In this document: positions 1 through 7,559 of the stretch, piece by piece
How the letters are laid out: every line of letters starts with the position of its first letter
Position numbering within the stretch: the first letter of the stretch is position 1
Assembly (NCBI GenBank): GCA_902797515.1
Contig: CADBSX010000204.1
Span: 1 to 12,533 of the forward strand
Length of the DNA stretch: 12,533 nucleotides
Reading direction: 5' to 3'
Source of the DNA: an uncultured Eubacteriales bacterium
GTDB taxonomy: Bacteria > Bacillota > Clostridia > Christensenellales > Borkfalkiaceae
Notes under the pieces: generated by a model
What the model was told of the DNA's origin: nothing
Database searches by the model: none
Seen by the model: only the letters and a program-made list of their open reading frames with translations
Position numbers and translations under genes: made by a program

Positions 1-1
1 C

Positions 2-469
2 AAACTCGTTTTGTCCGAAAAAGACGTCGTTTTTCCCTGTACGCCGCACGGAATAATCAAATTGCTCGATTATTATAAAGTCGAAACCGAAGGAAAGCAC
101 GCCGTAGTCGTCGGCAGGAGCAATATAGTCGGAAAACCTGTCGCACTTATGTTGTTACAGAGGGATTGCACGGTCACTATATGTCACAGCAAGACCGTAA
201 ACCTCGCGGAAATAGTGAAAACCGCCGATATTTTAGTCGTTGCGGTCGGTAAAAGGGGACTTATCGACGGCTCTATGATAAAAGACGGAGCGGTCGTTAT
301 CGACGCCGGAATAAACAGGGAAAACGGAAAGATTTTCGGTGACGTCGATTTTCCTTCCGCGTCCGAAAAAGCGTCGTATATCACGCCCGTACCGGGCGGC
401 GTAGGGCCAATGACGATAACTATGCTGTTATATAACACTTATTTTGCGGGCTTAAAAAAAGTTAAATGA
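2..469 (+). CDS. folD: FolD, methylenetetrahydrofolate dehydrogenase/cyclohydrolase (3' part, cut by window edge)
   Basis: Bifunctional cytosolic enzyme that oxidises 5,10-methylene-THF to 5,10-methenyl-THF with NADP and hydrolyses it to 10-formyl-THF, supplying one-carbon units. About 155 C-terminal residues are visible; the frame stays open through base 2, so the N-terminal catalytic half lies outside the window and the TTG at 11 is an internal Leu codon. Visible signatures are [11 protein letters not shown], the Rossmann nucleotide loop GRSNIVGKP, the DAGINR segment and the terminal motif [10 protein letters not shown], which together are diagnostic of FolD. The stop overlaps the ispA start (ATGA, 466-469), so the two are probably translationally coupled. 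In many Bacillota xseA and xseB lie between folD and ispA; here they do not. Confidence 0.96.
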   Translation, partial: KLVLSEKDVVFPCTPHGIIKLLDYYKVETEGKHAVVVGRSNIVGKPVALMLLQRDCTVTICHSKTVNLAEIVKTADILVVAVGKRGLIDGSMIKDGAVVIDAGINRENGKIFGDVDFPSASEKASYITPVPGGVGPMTITMLLYNTYFAGLKKVK

Positions 470-1335
470 ACAACGTCGAATACGAAGTAAAATATAACGA
501 ATATAAACGCGCTTTTAACGAGTACGCGGAAAATGTGTTTTCGGAAATAAAGACGCCGAATAATCTTGCCGACTCAATGAAATACAGTCTTTTTGTCGGC
601 GGTAAGAGAATCAGACCCGTACTTCTTATATCTTCGTGCGAAAATAAAGGAATTTCCTCTGAAAAATATCTGCCTTACGCGCTCGCTATAGAGTGTATCC
701 ATACTTATTCGCTTATTCACGACGACCTTCCCGCTCTCGACAACGACGTTTTAAGGCGCGGAAATCCGACAAATCACGTAAAATTCGACGAGGCGACGGC
801 TATACTTGCGGGCGACGCCCTTTTAAATTTCGCTTACGAGTTTTTGATTTCAAATTGCCAAGACGAAAACGACGTTAAAGCGATAAAATACGTCGCGGAA
901 TCGGGCGGTTATAGGGGGATGCTTTCCGGACAGAAGTCTGATAAAGAAAAAGAAAACGCCGCAATTTATACCGAAAACGATCTTTCGGAGATTTACAGGC
1001 TTAAAACGGGCAGGCTTATCGCTTGTCCGCTTGTAGTTGCGGAATTGCTTTCGGGAAACGAAAACATTGGGGAAACCGAAAATTTCGGTTTTGATCTCGG
1101 CAGGCTGTTTCAATTCGCGGACGACTATAAAGACGTCTTTTCAACGAGCGAACGTTTAGGGAAGTCGGTGGGAAAAGACGAGAAAGAAAATAAGTTGTCG
1201 GCGATAAAAGTTTACGGCGTAAAAGAGACGGAAAACATTATGAAAAACCTGTCGGAAAAATTAAAAAACTCCGCAAAATCTATTGATAAATCAGGTTTTT
1301 TAGAGTGTTTTATCGACAGCGTGGTCGCCTTATGA
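466..1335 (+). CDS. ispA: Short-chain polyprenyl diphosphate synthase (farnesyl diphosphate synthase type)
   Basis: Trans-isoprenyl diphosphate synthase, 289 aa, condensing isopentenyl diphosphate with an allylic diphosphate to make FPP, the precursor of undecaprenyl and quinone side chains. Motifs: GGKRIRP (residues 45-51); first aspartate-rich motif DDLPALDND (86-94) followed by [15 protein letters not shown] (151-156); second aspartate-rich motif FADDYKD (217-223). Tyr81, five residues before the first motif, is the usual chain-length stop of FPP synthases, so a short product is likely; GGPP cannot be excluded. The second Asp cluster of the first motif reads DND where DDD is common, but the metal-binding D86, D87 and D92 are kept. 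Both ends overlap neighbours by ATGA. The usual clostridial partner dxs is not adjacent. Confidence 0.93.
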   Translation: MNNVEYEVKYNEYKRAFNEYAENVFSEIKTPNNLADSMKYSLFVGGKRIRPVLLISSCENKGISSEKYLPYALAIECIHTYSLIHDDLPALDNDVLRRGNPTNHVKFDEATAILAGDALLNFAYEFLISNCQDENDVKAIKYVAESGGYRGMLSGQKSDKEKENAAIYTENDLSEIYRLKTGRLIACPLVVAELLSGNENIGETENFGFDLGRLFQFADDYKDVFSTSERLGKSVGKDEKENKLSAIKVYGVKETENIMKNLSEKLKNSAKSIDKSGFLECFIDSVVAL

Positions 1336-2114
1336 GGCTTGACAGATTTCTCTTTTCGGAAAAATATTTTCCTTCCGGAACGAAAGCCGCCGAGGCTGTG
1401 AAACGCGGTGAAATAAAGGTGAACGGCGCGGTCGTAACAAAGCCGTCTTGTGCCGTTACGGAAACCGACAAGATAGAAATACTGCGTTTCTCCGACAATT
1501 TCGTGTCGAACGGCGGCTATAAACTCGATAGAGCGGTAAAGGAATTTTCATTAGATTTTTCCGAAATGATTTGCGCGGATATAGGCGCGAGTTACGGCGG
1601 TTTTACGGATTGTCTGCTTAAAAACGGAGCGAAGAAAGTTTACGCGATCGACGTCGGCGAAAGTCTGCTGTCAACGGATTTAAAAAAAGACGAAAGAGTC
1701 GTTGTAAAAGACAATCTGAACGCGCGGTATTTAAATTGTGAAATGCTCGGCGAGAAAGTGGATTTTGCGGTGTGCGACGTGAGTTTTATCTCTCTGACGT
1801 ATGTTTTGAAACCGATTTACGACGTTTTAAAGTCGGGATCTTACGCCGTAGTGCTGATAAAACCGCAATTCGAGTGCGGGAAAAACAAATTAAACAAAAA
1901 CGGAATCGTTACCGACGTGTCCGTAAGAGCGGATTGCGTAAAGAAAATATACGATTTTGCTCTTTCGATCGGCTTTAAAATAGAAAATTTTACCGTCGCG
2001 CCGATTAAAGCGGATAAAAATGCGGAGTATCTGTTGTATTTACGAAATTTCGGCGAATATTCTTTGGATTTCGATAAAATAAAAAATATCGTTTTCGCAA
2101 AAGGTGAAAAATGA
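1332..2114 (+). CDS. tlyA: TlyA family rRNA 2'-O-methyltransferase (S4 + RrmJ/FtsJ domains)
   Basis: SAM-dependent ribose 2'-O-methyltransferase. Family members methylate 16S C1409 and 23S C1920, which affects capreomycin sensitivity; some are labelled hemolysin A. The product has 260 aa. An S4 RNA-binding domain spans residues 1-55 (RLDRFLF, then AVKRGEIKVNG). A Rossmann methyltransferase domain follows, with the SAM loop DIGASYGGFTDCL (83-95), AIDVG (105-109), CDVSFISL (148-155) and KPQFECGK (177-184). The K-D-K-E tetrad is present as K64, D149, K177 and E232. Tyr88 sits in the SAM loop where Thr is more usual. I start at ATG 1332, which overlaps the ispA stop, because the S4 motif begins right there; the open frame extends to 1305 but only adds residues foreign to the family. 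It belongs to the tlyA-nadK-recN core. Confidence 0.94.
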   Translation: MRLDRFLFSEKYFPSGTKAAEAVKRGEIKVNGAVVTKPSCAVTETDKIEILRFSDNFVSNGGYKLDRAVKEFSLDFSEMICADIGASYGGFTDCLLKNGAKKVYAIDVGESLLSTDLKKDERVVVKDNLNARYLNCEMLGEKVDFAVCDVSFISLTYVLKPIYDVLKSGSYAVVLIKPQFECGKNKLNKNGIVTDVSVRADCVKKIYDFALSIGFKIENFTVAPIKADKNAEYLLYLRNFGEYSLDFDKIKNIVFAKGEK

Positions 2115-2899
2115 AAATAGGAATTTTTAACAGAGCGTTAGGAAACAAATCGGATATTACGGATAAATTCACCTCGCTTTTGACAGAAAAGAGCGTCGGT
2201 TTTTTCTTTATGGATTGCAATTCTTCCGAAAAGCCCGACGTAATCGTCGTTTTCGGCGGTGACGGAACGATACTTTCGGCGGCAAAAACCGCGACTTTCT
2301 ACGACGCCCCCGTTTTCGCCGTCAATACCGGAACGATAGGATTTTTGAGTTCTTTTGAAACGACGGAACTCGAAACCGCCGTCGATTGCCTTTTAAGCGG
2401 AAAATACGGCGTTTCTCCGCGCAGTTCTCTCAAAATTACCGTCGGAAACGACGAATATTTCGCTTTAAACGACGCGGTGATAGAACGGGATAAAGCGGCG
2501 GAAGAGAATACCGTTATCAGTAAGATCAATCTTTCTATAGGCGGTCAGTCGGTTTACGATTTGAACGCGGACGGAATAATCATATCCACGCCGACCGGCT
2601 CTACGGCGTATTCGCTATCCGCGGGCGGCGTTATTCTTACGCCGGATCTTAAATCGTTTATCGCGACTCCTATATGTTCTCACTCTTTGAGTTCCAGACC
2701 TGTCGTTTACGACGACGGGAAAACCGCGACGGTCACTCTTCTGAATTCGTCTTGCAGTTGTATTTTAAGTCTTGACGGCAGACCGATAAAAAAACTGAAA
2801 ACAGGCGATAAAGTATTTGTGTCAAAAAATGAAAAAACCTTTAAATTGATAGAAAAAAACGATGATTTTTTTAATAGATTAGTTAATAAATTAGGATAA
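2111..2899 (+). CDS. nadK: NAD(+) kinase
   Basis: ATP- or polyphosphate-dependent kinase that phosphorylates NAD to NADP, 262 aa, cytosolic and usually tetrameric. The GGDGT motif is at residues 49-53, the NTGTIGFL segment at 72-79, ALNDAVI at 118-124, and the diagnostic DGIIISTPTGSTAYS stretch at 154-168, followed by the SAGG turn. Length is normal for the Bacillota form. The start is fixed by the ATGA overlap with tlyA and by an AGGTG ribosome binding site at 2102-2106. It supplies NADP for the FolD encoded in the same operon. Confidence 0.96.
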   Translation: MKIGIFNRALGNKSDITDKFTSLLTEKSVGFFFMDCNSSEKPDVIVVFGGDGTILSAAKTATFYDAPVFAVNTGTIGFLSSFETTELETAVDCLLSGKYGVSPRSSLKITVGNDEYFALNDAVIERDKAAEENTVISKINLSIGGQSVYDLNADGIIISTPTGSTAYSLSAGGVILTPDLKSFIATPICSHSLSSRPVVYDDGKTATVTLLNSSCSCILSLDGRPIKKLKTGDKVFVSKNEKTFKLIEKNDDFFNRLVNKLG

Positions 2900-2901
2900 A
2901 A

Positions 2902-4593
2902 ATGTTAAGAAGTCTCGAACTGAAAAACATCGCGCTTATAGACAAGGCGACGATAGAATTTGAAAAAGGTCTTAACGTTTTGAGCGGCGAAACGGGATCG
3001 GGAAAATCGGTTATCATCGATTCGATAAATTTTGTTCTCGGCGCGAAAGCGGATAAGACTATGATCCGTTACGGCGAGACGGAGAGCGCGGCGACCGCCG
3101 TTTTCGACCTCGACGGCGCGGAAGAGGCGAAAAAGATTCTTTCCGATCTTGACGTCGATTTCACCGACGAAGTTATTATTACGAGAAAAATCAATTCCGA
3201 ATCCAAATCCTCGATACGCGTAAACGGCGTGCCTTTTACGGTCGGTATGTTAAAATCGCTTACTTCGGTACTCGTTGACGTTCACGGGCAGAGCGAACAT
3301 TATTCTTTACTTAAACAGAGCGAACAACTCAAAGTTTTGGATAAATTTTCTTTTTCCGCGCTTTCGGATTTAAAAATTCAGGCTAAAGCCGTAGCCGCCG
3401 AATTGAGAAATACCGATAAAAAAATATCGGCGCTCGGCGGAAACGAAAGCGACAGAGCGATAAGGGCGGACATTCTTAAATTTCAGATTTCAGAGATAGA
3501 AAACGCCGAATTGAAGGACGGAGAACTCGAAGAACTTGAAATAAAGAGAAAAAAATTGAGAAACGCCGAGAAATTGAGAGAATTTTCTTCAAGCGCGGCG
3601 GACGCGCTCGAAGGCGAAAACCGCGCTTTGGACAATATAAACGAGGCGATCAGGAACTTGTCGGCAATATCGGATCTCGACGAAGAATATTCTTCCGCCG
3701 CAGACAGACTTTATTCCGTTACCGCGGAAATAGAAGATATATGCGACACGCTCGCGAAAAAAAGTTCCGAACTCGATTTTGACGATTTCGATCCCGATTT
3801 CGTGGAAGATAGAATTGATAAGATAAAATCGCTTTATAAAAAATACGGATCGGGCGTGGACGAAGTAAACCGTTTTCTTATAAGCGCAAAGGAAGAGTAC
3901 GAAAGACTTATAAATTTCGACGAGGAATACGAAAAACTCGTAAAGTCAAAAAAAGAACTTCTTAATACTCTTAATTCCGTAAACTCGGAAATATCCGATC
4001 TTCGTCGGAACTCGTCGCTCGTATTTTCCGAAAAAGTCTGCGCGGAACTTTCGGAATTAGGTATGAAAAACGCAAAGTTTTCCGTTGATTTTAAAGATTA
4101 TTACGAAATTACCGACGCGCCCTATCCCGACAACGGCAACGACGAGATAGAATTTATGTTCTCGGCGAACCTCGGAGAGCCGAGCAAACCTCTTTCTAAA
4201 ATAATAAGCGGCGGAGAAATGAGTCGTTTTATGCTCGCGTTAAAGGCAATAATAACCGATTATCAGGAAATATCCACGTATATTTTCGACGAAATAGACG
4301 TCGGTATCAGCGGAAGAACGGCGGAAACCGTCGCGGAAAAACTTGCCGCGATATCGAAGGACACGCAGGTTATAGCGATCTCGCATCTTCCGCAGGTATG
4401 CGCTTTTGCGGATAATTCGCTTTACATCGAGAAAAAAGAAGAGGTCGGAAAGACTTTCACGAGAGTAAAGAAACTCGACGTCGAAGGAAAAATTGCCGAA
4501 ATAGTCAGAATTACCGGCGGTGACGCCGGCAGCGAGGTTTCCGTTATGCACGCCAAAGAAATGATCAAAAAGGCGGACGCTTTTAAAAAATAA
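2902..4593 (+). CDS. recN: DNA repair protein RecN
   Basis: SMC-like ATPase of 563 aa that acts early in double-strand break repair. The N-terminal ATPase half has Walker A GETGSGKS (29-36) and the RecN-type loop HGQSEHYSLL, where HGQHEHQ is more usual. The middle third, about 150-390, is rich in Glu, Lys and Leu and fits the two coiled-coil arms. The C-terminal half has the ABC signature SGGEMSR (436-442) and Walker B YIFDEID (460-466), followed by GISGRTA. Length is normal. It starts 2 bases after nadK; argR, which usually sits between nadK and recN in Bacillota, is absent. It is the last gene of the housekeeping operon, and I see no strong terminator behind it. Confidence 0.96.
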   Translation: MLRSLELKNIALIDKATIEFEKGLNVLSGETGSGKSVIIDSINFVLGAKADKTMIRYGETESAATAVFDLDGAEEAKKILSDLDVDFTDEVIITRKINSESKSSIRVNGVPFTVGMLKSLTSVLVDVHGQSEHYSLLKQSEQLKVLDKFSFSALSDLKIQAKAVAAELRNTDKKISALGGNESDRAIRADILKFQISEIENAELKDGELEELEIKRKKLRNAEKLREFSSSAADALEGENRALDNINEAIRNLSAISDLDEEYSSAADRLYSVTAEIEDICDTLAKKSSELDFDDFDPDFVEDRIDKIKSLYKKYGSGVDEVNRFLISAKEEYERLINFDEEYEKLVKSKKELLNTLNSVNSEISDLRRNSSLVFSEKVCAELSELGMKNAKFSVDFKDYYEITDAPYPDNGNDEIEFMFSANLGEPSKPLSKIISGGEMSRFMLALKAIITDYQEISTYIFDEIDVGISGRTAETVAEKLAAISKDTQVIAISHLPQVCAFADNSLYIEKKEEVGKTFTRVKKLDVEGKIAEIVRITGGDAGSEVSVMHAKEMIKKADAFKK

Positions 4594-4603
4594 ATCAATA
4601 ATT

Positions 4604-4632
4604 GAATAAATGCTTTTTTTTGTTTCATACTT
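4604..4632 (+). promoter_or_regulatory. Candidate sigma-G-type (forespore) promoter of spoIVB
   Basis: GAATA (4604-4608) and CATACTT (4626-4632) are separated by 17 bases. The known sigma-G consensus in Bacillus is roughly G(A/C/T)AT(A/G), 17-18 bases, CATNNTA, and B. subtilis spoIVB is read by sigma-G. The match is one base off in the -10 element. Position fits: about 26 bases lie between the -10 element and the ATG, with GGAG at 4650-4653. The assignment is by analogy; no transcript start is known. Confidence 0.55.
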
Positions 4633-4658
4633 GAATTCGTAATGGGCACGGAGATTTT

Positions 4659-5657
4659 ATGAACAAGAGAAAAGTAACGTTTTTATCGGCGGTTTTAATA
4701 TTTATAACCGCTTTTTCAATAAATTCGGGCATTTTTGCCCGCGCGGACGAAGAATATTTCTATCTCGGAGGAATACCTGTAGGTTTTTCCCTTCAAACGG
4801 GCGGAGCGACGGTGGTCGGCGTAAGCGATATAGTGACGACGGAAGGCGTATATTCGCCGTCGAAAAACGCCGACATTAAAGTCGGAGACATGATTTTATC
4901 GGTCAACGGAAAAGAAGTAACGGATTCCGCCTCGATCGCGTACGCGCTTAAAGACTGCGAGGGCAATCCCGTGGAAGTGAAAATCGAACGCGACGGATTA
5001 TTTATTACTAAATACGTCACGCCGAGAATAGACTACGACGGAACTTATAAACTCGGTCTTTTTTTAAGGGATAATTTAAGCGGAATAGGAACTTTGACGT
5101 ATATAACAAGCGATGGAAAATACGGCTCTTTGGGGCACCCTATAACCGACGACGACGGTAAACTACTCGAAATCAAAGGCGGAACGACGTATCTTTGTTC
5201 GATAATCGGCGTCATGCGCGGAGAAAGAGGTAAAGCGGGAGAACTGAAAGGTATTTTTATTGAAGACAGGAAGATAGGGAACGTAACGGTTAATAACGAA
5301 ACGGGAGTTTACGGCGAAGTCGATAAATCTTACGATTACGGAAAACTCGAAAAGGTAAAAGTCGGGCGCGCGTCGGTCGGAAAAGCGACGGTATATACCT
5401 GCGCAGACGGCGTTTCGCCGTCCGTTTACGACATAAGTATCGTTAAAATCGACGATAATAACACGGAAAATAAGAATTACGTTATAAAGATAGACGATAA
5501 GAAATTGCTCGCGTTGACGGGTGGAATACTACAAGGCATGAGCGGTAGTCCGATAGTACAAAGCGGCAACGTCGTGGGCGCGGTAACTCACGTTTTTATC
5601 AATGATCCTACTCGAGGTTACGGAATAAATATCGAAAAAATGGTCGCAAACACTTAA
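4659..5657 (+). CDS. spoIVB: SpoIVB sporulation signalling serine protease (S55 family, PDZ domain)
   Basis: Protease made in the forespore and secreted into the space between the two membranes, where it cleaves SpoIVFA and so triggers the pro-sigma-K protease SpoIVFB in the mother cell. An N-terminal membrane anchor or signal segment is at residues 6-28. A PDZ domain spans about 55-115 (GVYSPSKNADIKVGD, VNGKEV). The S55 protease domain has His160 in GSLGHP and Ser295 in GMSGSP. Asp280 lies 15 residues before the Ser, the same spacing as the B. subtilis D363/S378 pair. The end, THVFINDPTRGYGI, is typical. At 332 aa it is about 90 residues shorter than the B. subtilis protein, mostly before the PDZ domain. 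The start is set by GGAG five bases before the ATG. spo0A, the usual next gene, is replaced by spoIIM. Confidence 0.95.
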   Translation: MNKRKVTFLSAVLIFITAFSINSGIFARADEEYFYLGGIPVGFSLQTGGATVVGVSDIVTTEGVYSPSKNADIKVGDMILSVNGKEVTDSASIAYALKDCEGNPVEVKIERDGLFITKYVTPRIDYDGTYKLGLFLRDNLSGIGTLTYITSDGKYGSLGHPITDDDGKLLEIKGGTTYLCSIIGVMRGERGKAGELKGIFIEDRKIGNVTVNNETGVYGEVDKSYDYGKLEKVKVGRASVGKATVYTCADGVSPSVYDISIVKIDDNNTENKNYVIKIDDKKLLALTGGILQGMSGSPIVQSGNVVGAVTHVFINDPTRGYGINIEKMVANT

Positions 5658-5680
5658 ACGTTGACATTAAAAGACTTTTA

Positions 5681-5709
5681 TCCTCATAAATTTATTATGA
5701 GGATTTTTT
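5681..5709 (+). terminator. Hairpin plus T6 that buries the spoIIM ribosome binding site
   Basis: TCCTCATAA (5681-5689) and TTATGAGGA (5695-5703) form a perfect 9-bp stem with a 5-base loop, followed by six T (5704-5709) and then directly the spoIIM ATG. It has the form of an intrinsic terminator for spoIVB, although the stem is AT-rich. The only plausible ribosome binding site of spoIIM (GAGGA, 5699-5703) is the 3' arm of the stem. A transcript reading through from spoIVB would therefore be terminated or would have this site hidden. Confidence 0.65.
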
Positions 5710-6303
5710 ATGCCCGAAATTATTTTAAAAAGAATAAAAACATTGAAAAAAAACTATAAATTTCTTGTTTTTTTCGGAATAACTTTTATCGTCGGCGTCG
5801 TGCTCGGCATTATAACGTTTAAAAGAGGCGCGGGAAACGAGTTTTTTTACGAAACGGTATTCAATTACTTTTATAATATTTTCTCGCCGTCCGTAAATCC
5901 GCTTCACGTCTTTTTTAAACGGATATTCATTGATTTAGGATATATCGCCGTTTTTTTCCTGCTCGGTCTTTCTATATACGCCTTTCCGATAGAATATATT
6001 ATCGTCTTTTACAGAGGTATGGTTATAGGTTGCGTTTCCTGCATATTCTTTTCCTGTTATTCTTTTTACGGGCTTTTTTTGTTTATAGCGGTAACGCTTC
6101 CTCAAAATCTTATTGTTTTCGCCGGTCTTGCGTGTCTCGGAGTACTTAATTTTGACGTCGGAATGAATAAAACCTGCAAAAAGGCTGTTTTTATGGATTA
6201 TCTTATAAACGCCGCTTTCGGATACGTTATATGTATTTTCGGAGCGATCTACGAAATGGCGCTGCTTTTACTGATTATAAGACCGTTAAATTTTTATCTG
6301 TGA
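5710..6303 (+). CDS. spoIIM: SpoIIM, stage II sporulation membrane protein
   Basis: Integral membrane protein of the SpoIID-SpoIIM-SpoIIP machine that drives septal thinning and engulfment of the forespore; in Bacillus it is made in the mother cell under sigma-E. The 197-aa product is almost all hydrophobic, with membrane segments near residues 17-37, 72-92, 94-116, 118-147 and 164-190. It keeps the family marks FVGVVLG-like glycines in the first segment (27-33), YRGMVIG (101-107) and the LPQN signature (130-133). Length is close to the usual 200-215 aa. The start is the ATG directly after the hairpin and T run, with GAGGA six bases before it. In Bacillus spoIIM is near xerD and dacF; the same partners are found here, in altered order. 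Confidence 0.9.
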   Translation: MPEIILKRIKTLKKNYKFLVFFGITFIVGVVLGIITFKRGAGNEFFYETVFNYFYNIFSPSVNPLHVFFKRIFIDLGYIAVFFLLGLSIYAFPIEYIIVFYRGMVIGCVSCIFFSCYSFYGLFLFIAVTLPQNLIVFAGLACLGVLNFDVGMNKTCKKAVFMDYLINAAFGYVICIFGAIYEMALLLLIIRPLNFYL

Positions 6304-6331
6304 ATAAAAACCTTTTTTTTGCGGAAACTTA
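6302..6331 (+). promoter_or_regulatory. Weak candidate forespore-type promoter before the dacF-like gene
   Basis: GAATA (6302-6306, overlapping the spoIIM stop) and CGGAAACTTA (6322-6331) are 15-16 bases apart. Sigma-F promoters are roughly G(T/C)ATA, about 15-16 bases, GGNNANANT. The GG and the first A fit; two other conserved positions do not. I list it because B. subtilis dacF is sigma-F dependent and no better promoter is visible in the 58-base gap. A T8 run lies in the spacer, and a small GGATC-AAC-GATCC hairpin (6337-6349) precedes the ribosome binding site. Confidence 0.25.
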
Positions 6332-6361
6332 AAACGGGATCAACGATCCGAGGAGAAATTT

Positions 6362-7507
6362 ATGAAGAGATTTTTAATCGTGATTTCCGTTTTGATTTCT
6401 GCGATTTTAATAAGTTTTTCAGGCGTTTCGGCGCTTGCGGACGGAGAAGTGAACACTTCGTCCCGTTCTACTTTTTTAATGGACGCGGGAAGCGGAACGG
6501 TAATTTATTCAAAGAACGAAAAAGACAGACTGCCTATCGCGAGTATGACGAAGATAATGCTTTTGAACCTCTGTTTTGAAAAATTCGACGAAGGAGTATT
6601 TTCTTTTGACGACGAAATAACCGTAAGCAAAACGGCGAGCGGTATGGGCGGTTCGCAGGTCTTTCTCGAAGAAAACGGAAAATATAAGGCGAAAGATCTT
6701 ATTAAAAGCATAATCGTGGCGTCGGCAAACGACGCGTCGGTCGCAATGGCGGAATTTCTGTACGGCAGCGAGCAAAAATGCGTCGAAGCGATGAATGCGA
6801 AATGCGCCGAATGGGGGCTTTCGGACACTCTCTTTTCAAACTGCACGGGACTTACGAAACCTACTCAATATTCCTGCGCGGAAGACGTTGCGAAAATGTT
6901 CGGAAAACTTATAAAACACAAGGAATATTTTGATTTTTCAAAGATCTGGACGGACGAGATAGGGCATAGCGGCGGACGAGTTACGGGAATATCCAACACT
7001 AATAAACTGGTAAGGTTTTACGAGGGCTGCGACGGCGGGAAAACGGGATATACTTCGGAATCAGGCCATTGCGTCGCCGTCACGGCTAAAAGAGGCGGAT
7101 TGCGGCTGATTGCGGTCGTTATAAAGGGAACGGACAGTAAAAACAGATTTGCTGACGCAAGTAATATGCTCAACTACGGATTTGAACGGTTTACGAGTAA
7201 AATGGTAGTCGATTCCAAAAAGCCGATGGATATAAAAGTTACGGTCGAAAAAGGTAAAAAGGGAAGCATAGGAGTTATAGCCGAAAAAGACGTGTTCGTA
7301 TTTTCCGAAAGAAACTCAAAGGAAAATATAAGACTTGACTTTATTCCCTTCGTTATTACCGCGCCCGTTAAGGCGGGCGACAAGGTCGGAGAAGTCGTAG
7401 TTTACAGGGACAACGTGGAATACGAAAGAGTAAAGGTCGTTGCAAACGAGTCTTCCGAAAAGAAATTATTCTTTGATTATATTTACGATATAGCAAAAGA
7501 AATGTAA
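6362..7507 (+). CDS. dacF: D-alanyl-D-alanine carboxypeptidase (DacF-like penicillin-binding protein)
   Basis: Low-molecular-weight penicillin-binding protein (S11 family) that removes the terminal D-Ala from peptidoglycan stem peptides outside the cytoplasmic membrane. A signal peptide spans residues 1-26 (hydrophobic 4-20, cleavage probably after ALA). The catalytic motifs are all present: SMTK with Ser61 and Lys64, SAN at 121-123 and KTG at 227-229. A beta-rich PBP5-type C-terminal domain follows from about 245 to 365. The total of 381 aa is normal. The start has AGGAG at 6351-6355. The name DacF rests on context: it follows spoIIM, as in the Bacillus spoIIM-xerD-dacF region. The spoIIA/sigF genes that usually come after dacF are not here. 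A vegetative DacA-like role is possible. Confidence 0.88.
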   Translation: MKRFLIVISVLISAILISFSGVSALADGEVNTSSRSTFLMDAGSGTVIYSKNEKDRLPIASMTKIMLLNLCFEKFDEGVFSFDDEITVSKTASGMGGSQVFLEENGKYKAKDLIKSIIVASANDASVAMAEFLYGSEQKCVEAMNAKCAEWGLSDTLFSNCTGLTKPTQYSCAEDVAKMFGKLIKHKEYFDFSKIWTDEIGHSGGRVTGISNTNKLVRFYEGCDGGKTGYTSESGHCVAVTAKRGGLRLIAVVIKGTDSKNRFADASNMLNYGFERFTSKMVVDSKKPMDIKVTVEKGKKGSIGVIAEKDVFVFSERNSKENIRLDFIPFVITAPVKAGDKVGEVVVYRDNVEYERVKVVANESSEKKLFFDYIYDIAKEM

Positions 7508-7510
7508 TTA

Positions 7511-7559
7511 TAAAACATTAAAAAACCGCAGTAAATAACTGCGGTTTTTTAATGTTTTA
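7511..7559. terminator. Bidirectional terminator between dacF-like gene and recombinase
   Basis: Two perfect 22-bp arms (7511-7532 and 7538-7559) flank the 5-base loop AAATA. The core is CCGCAGT/ACTGCGG with an A6/T6 tract, so it works as a GC stem plus U run in both directions. The recombinase stop codon (7557-7559) lies inside the outer part of the right arm, so the two convergent genes share it completely. Confidence 0.93.

Noticed and set aside
1305..1331. Longer tlyA start
   Set aside because: Lies inside ispA and precedes the S4 domain; ATG 1332 gives the ATGA overlap seen at the other junctions.
4594..4625. Terminator after recN from TCAATAATTGA and the T run at 4613-4621
   Set aside because: The palindrome has only 5-bp AT arms and the T run is separated from it by seven bases; too weak to call.
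5661..5666. TTGACA before spoIIM as a sigma-A -35 box
   Set aside because: No TATAAT-like hexamer at 16-18 bases; TATTAT at 5693 is 26 bases away.
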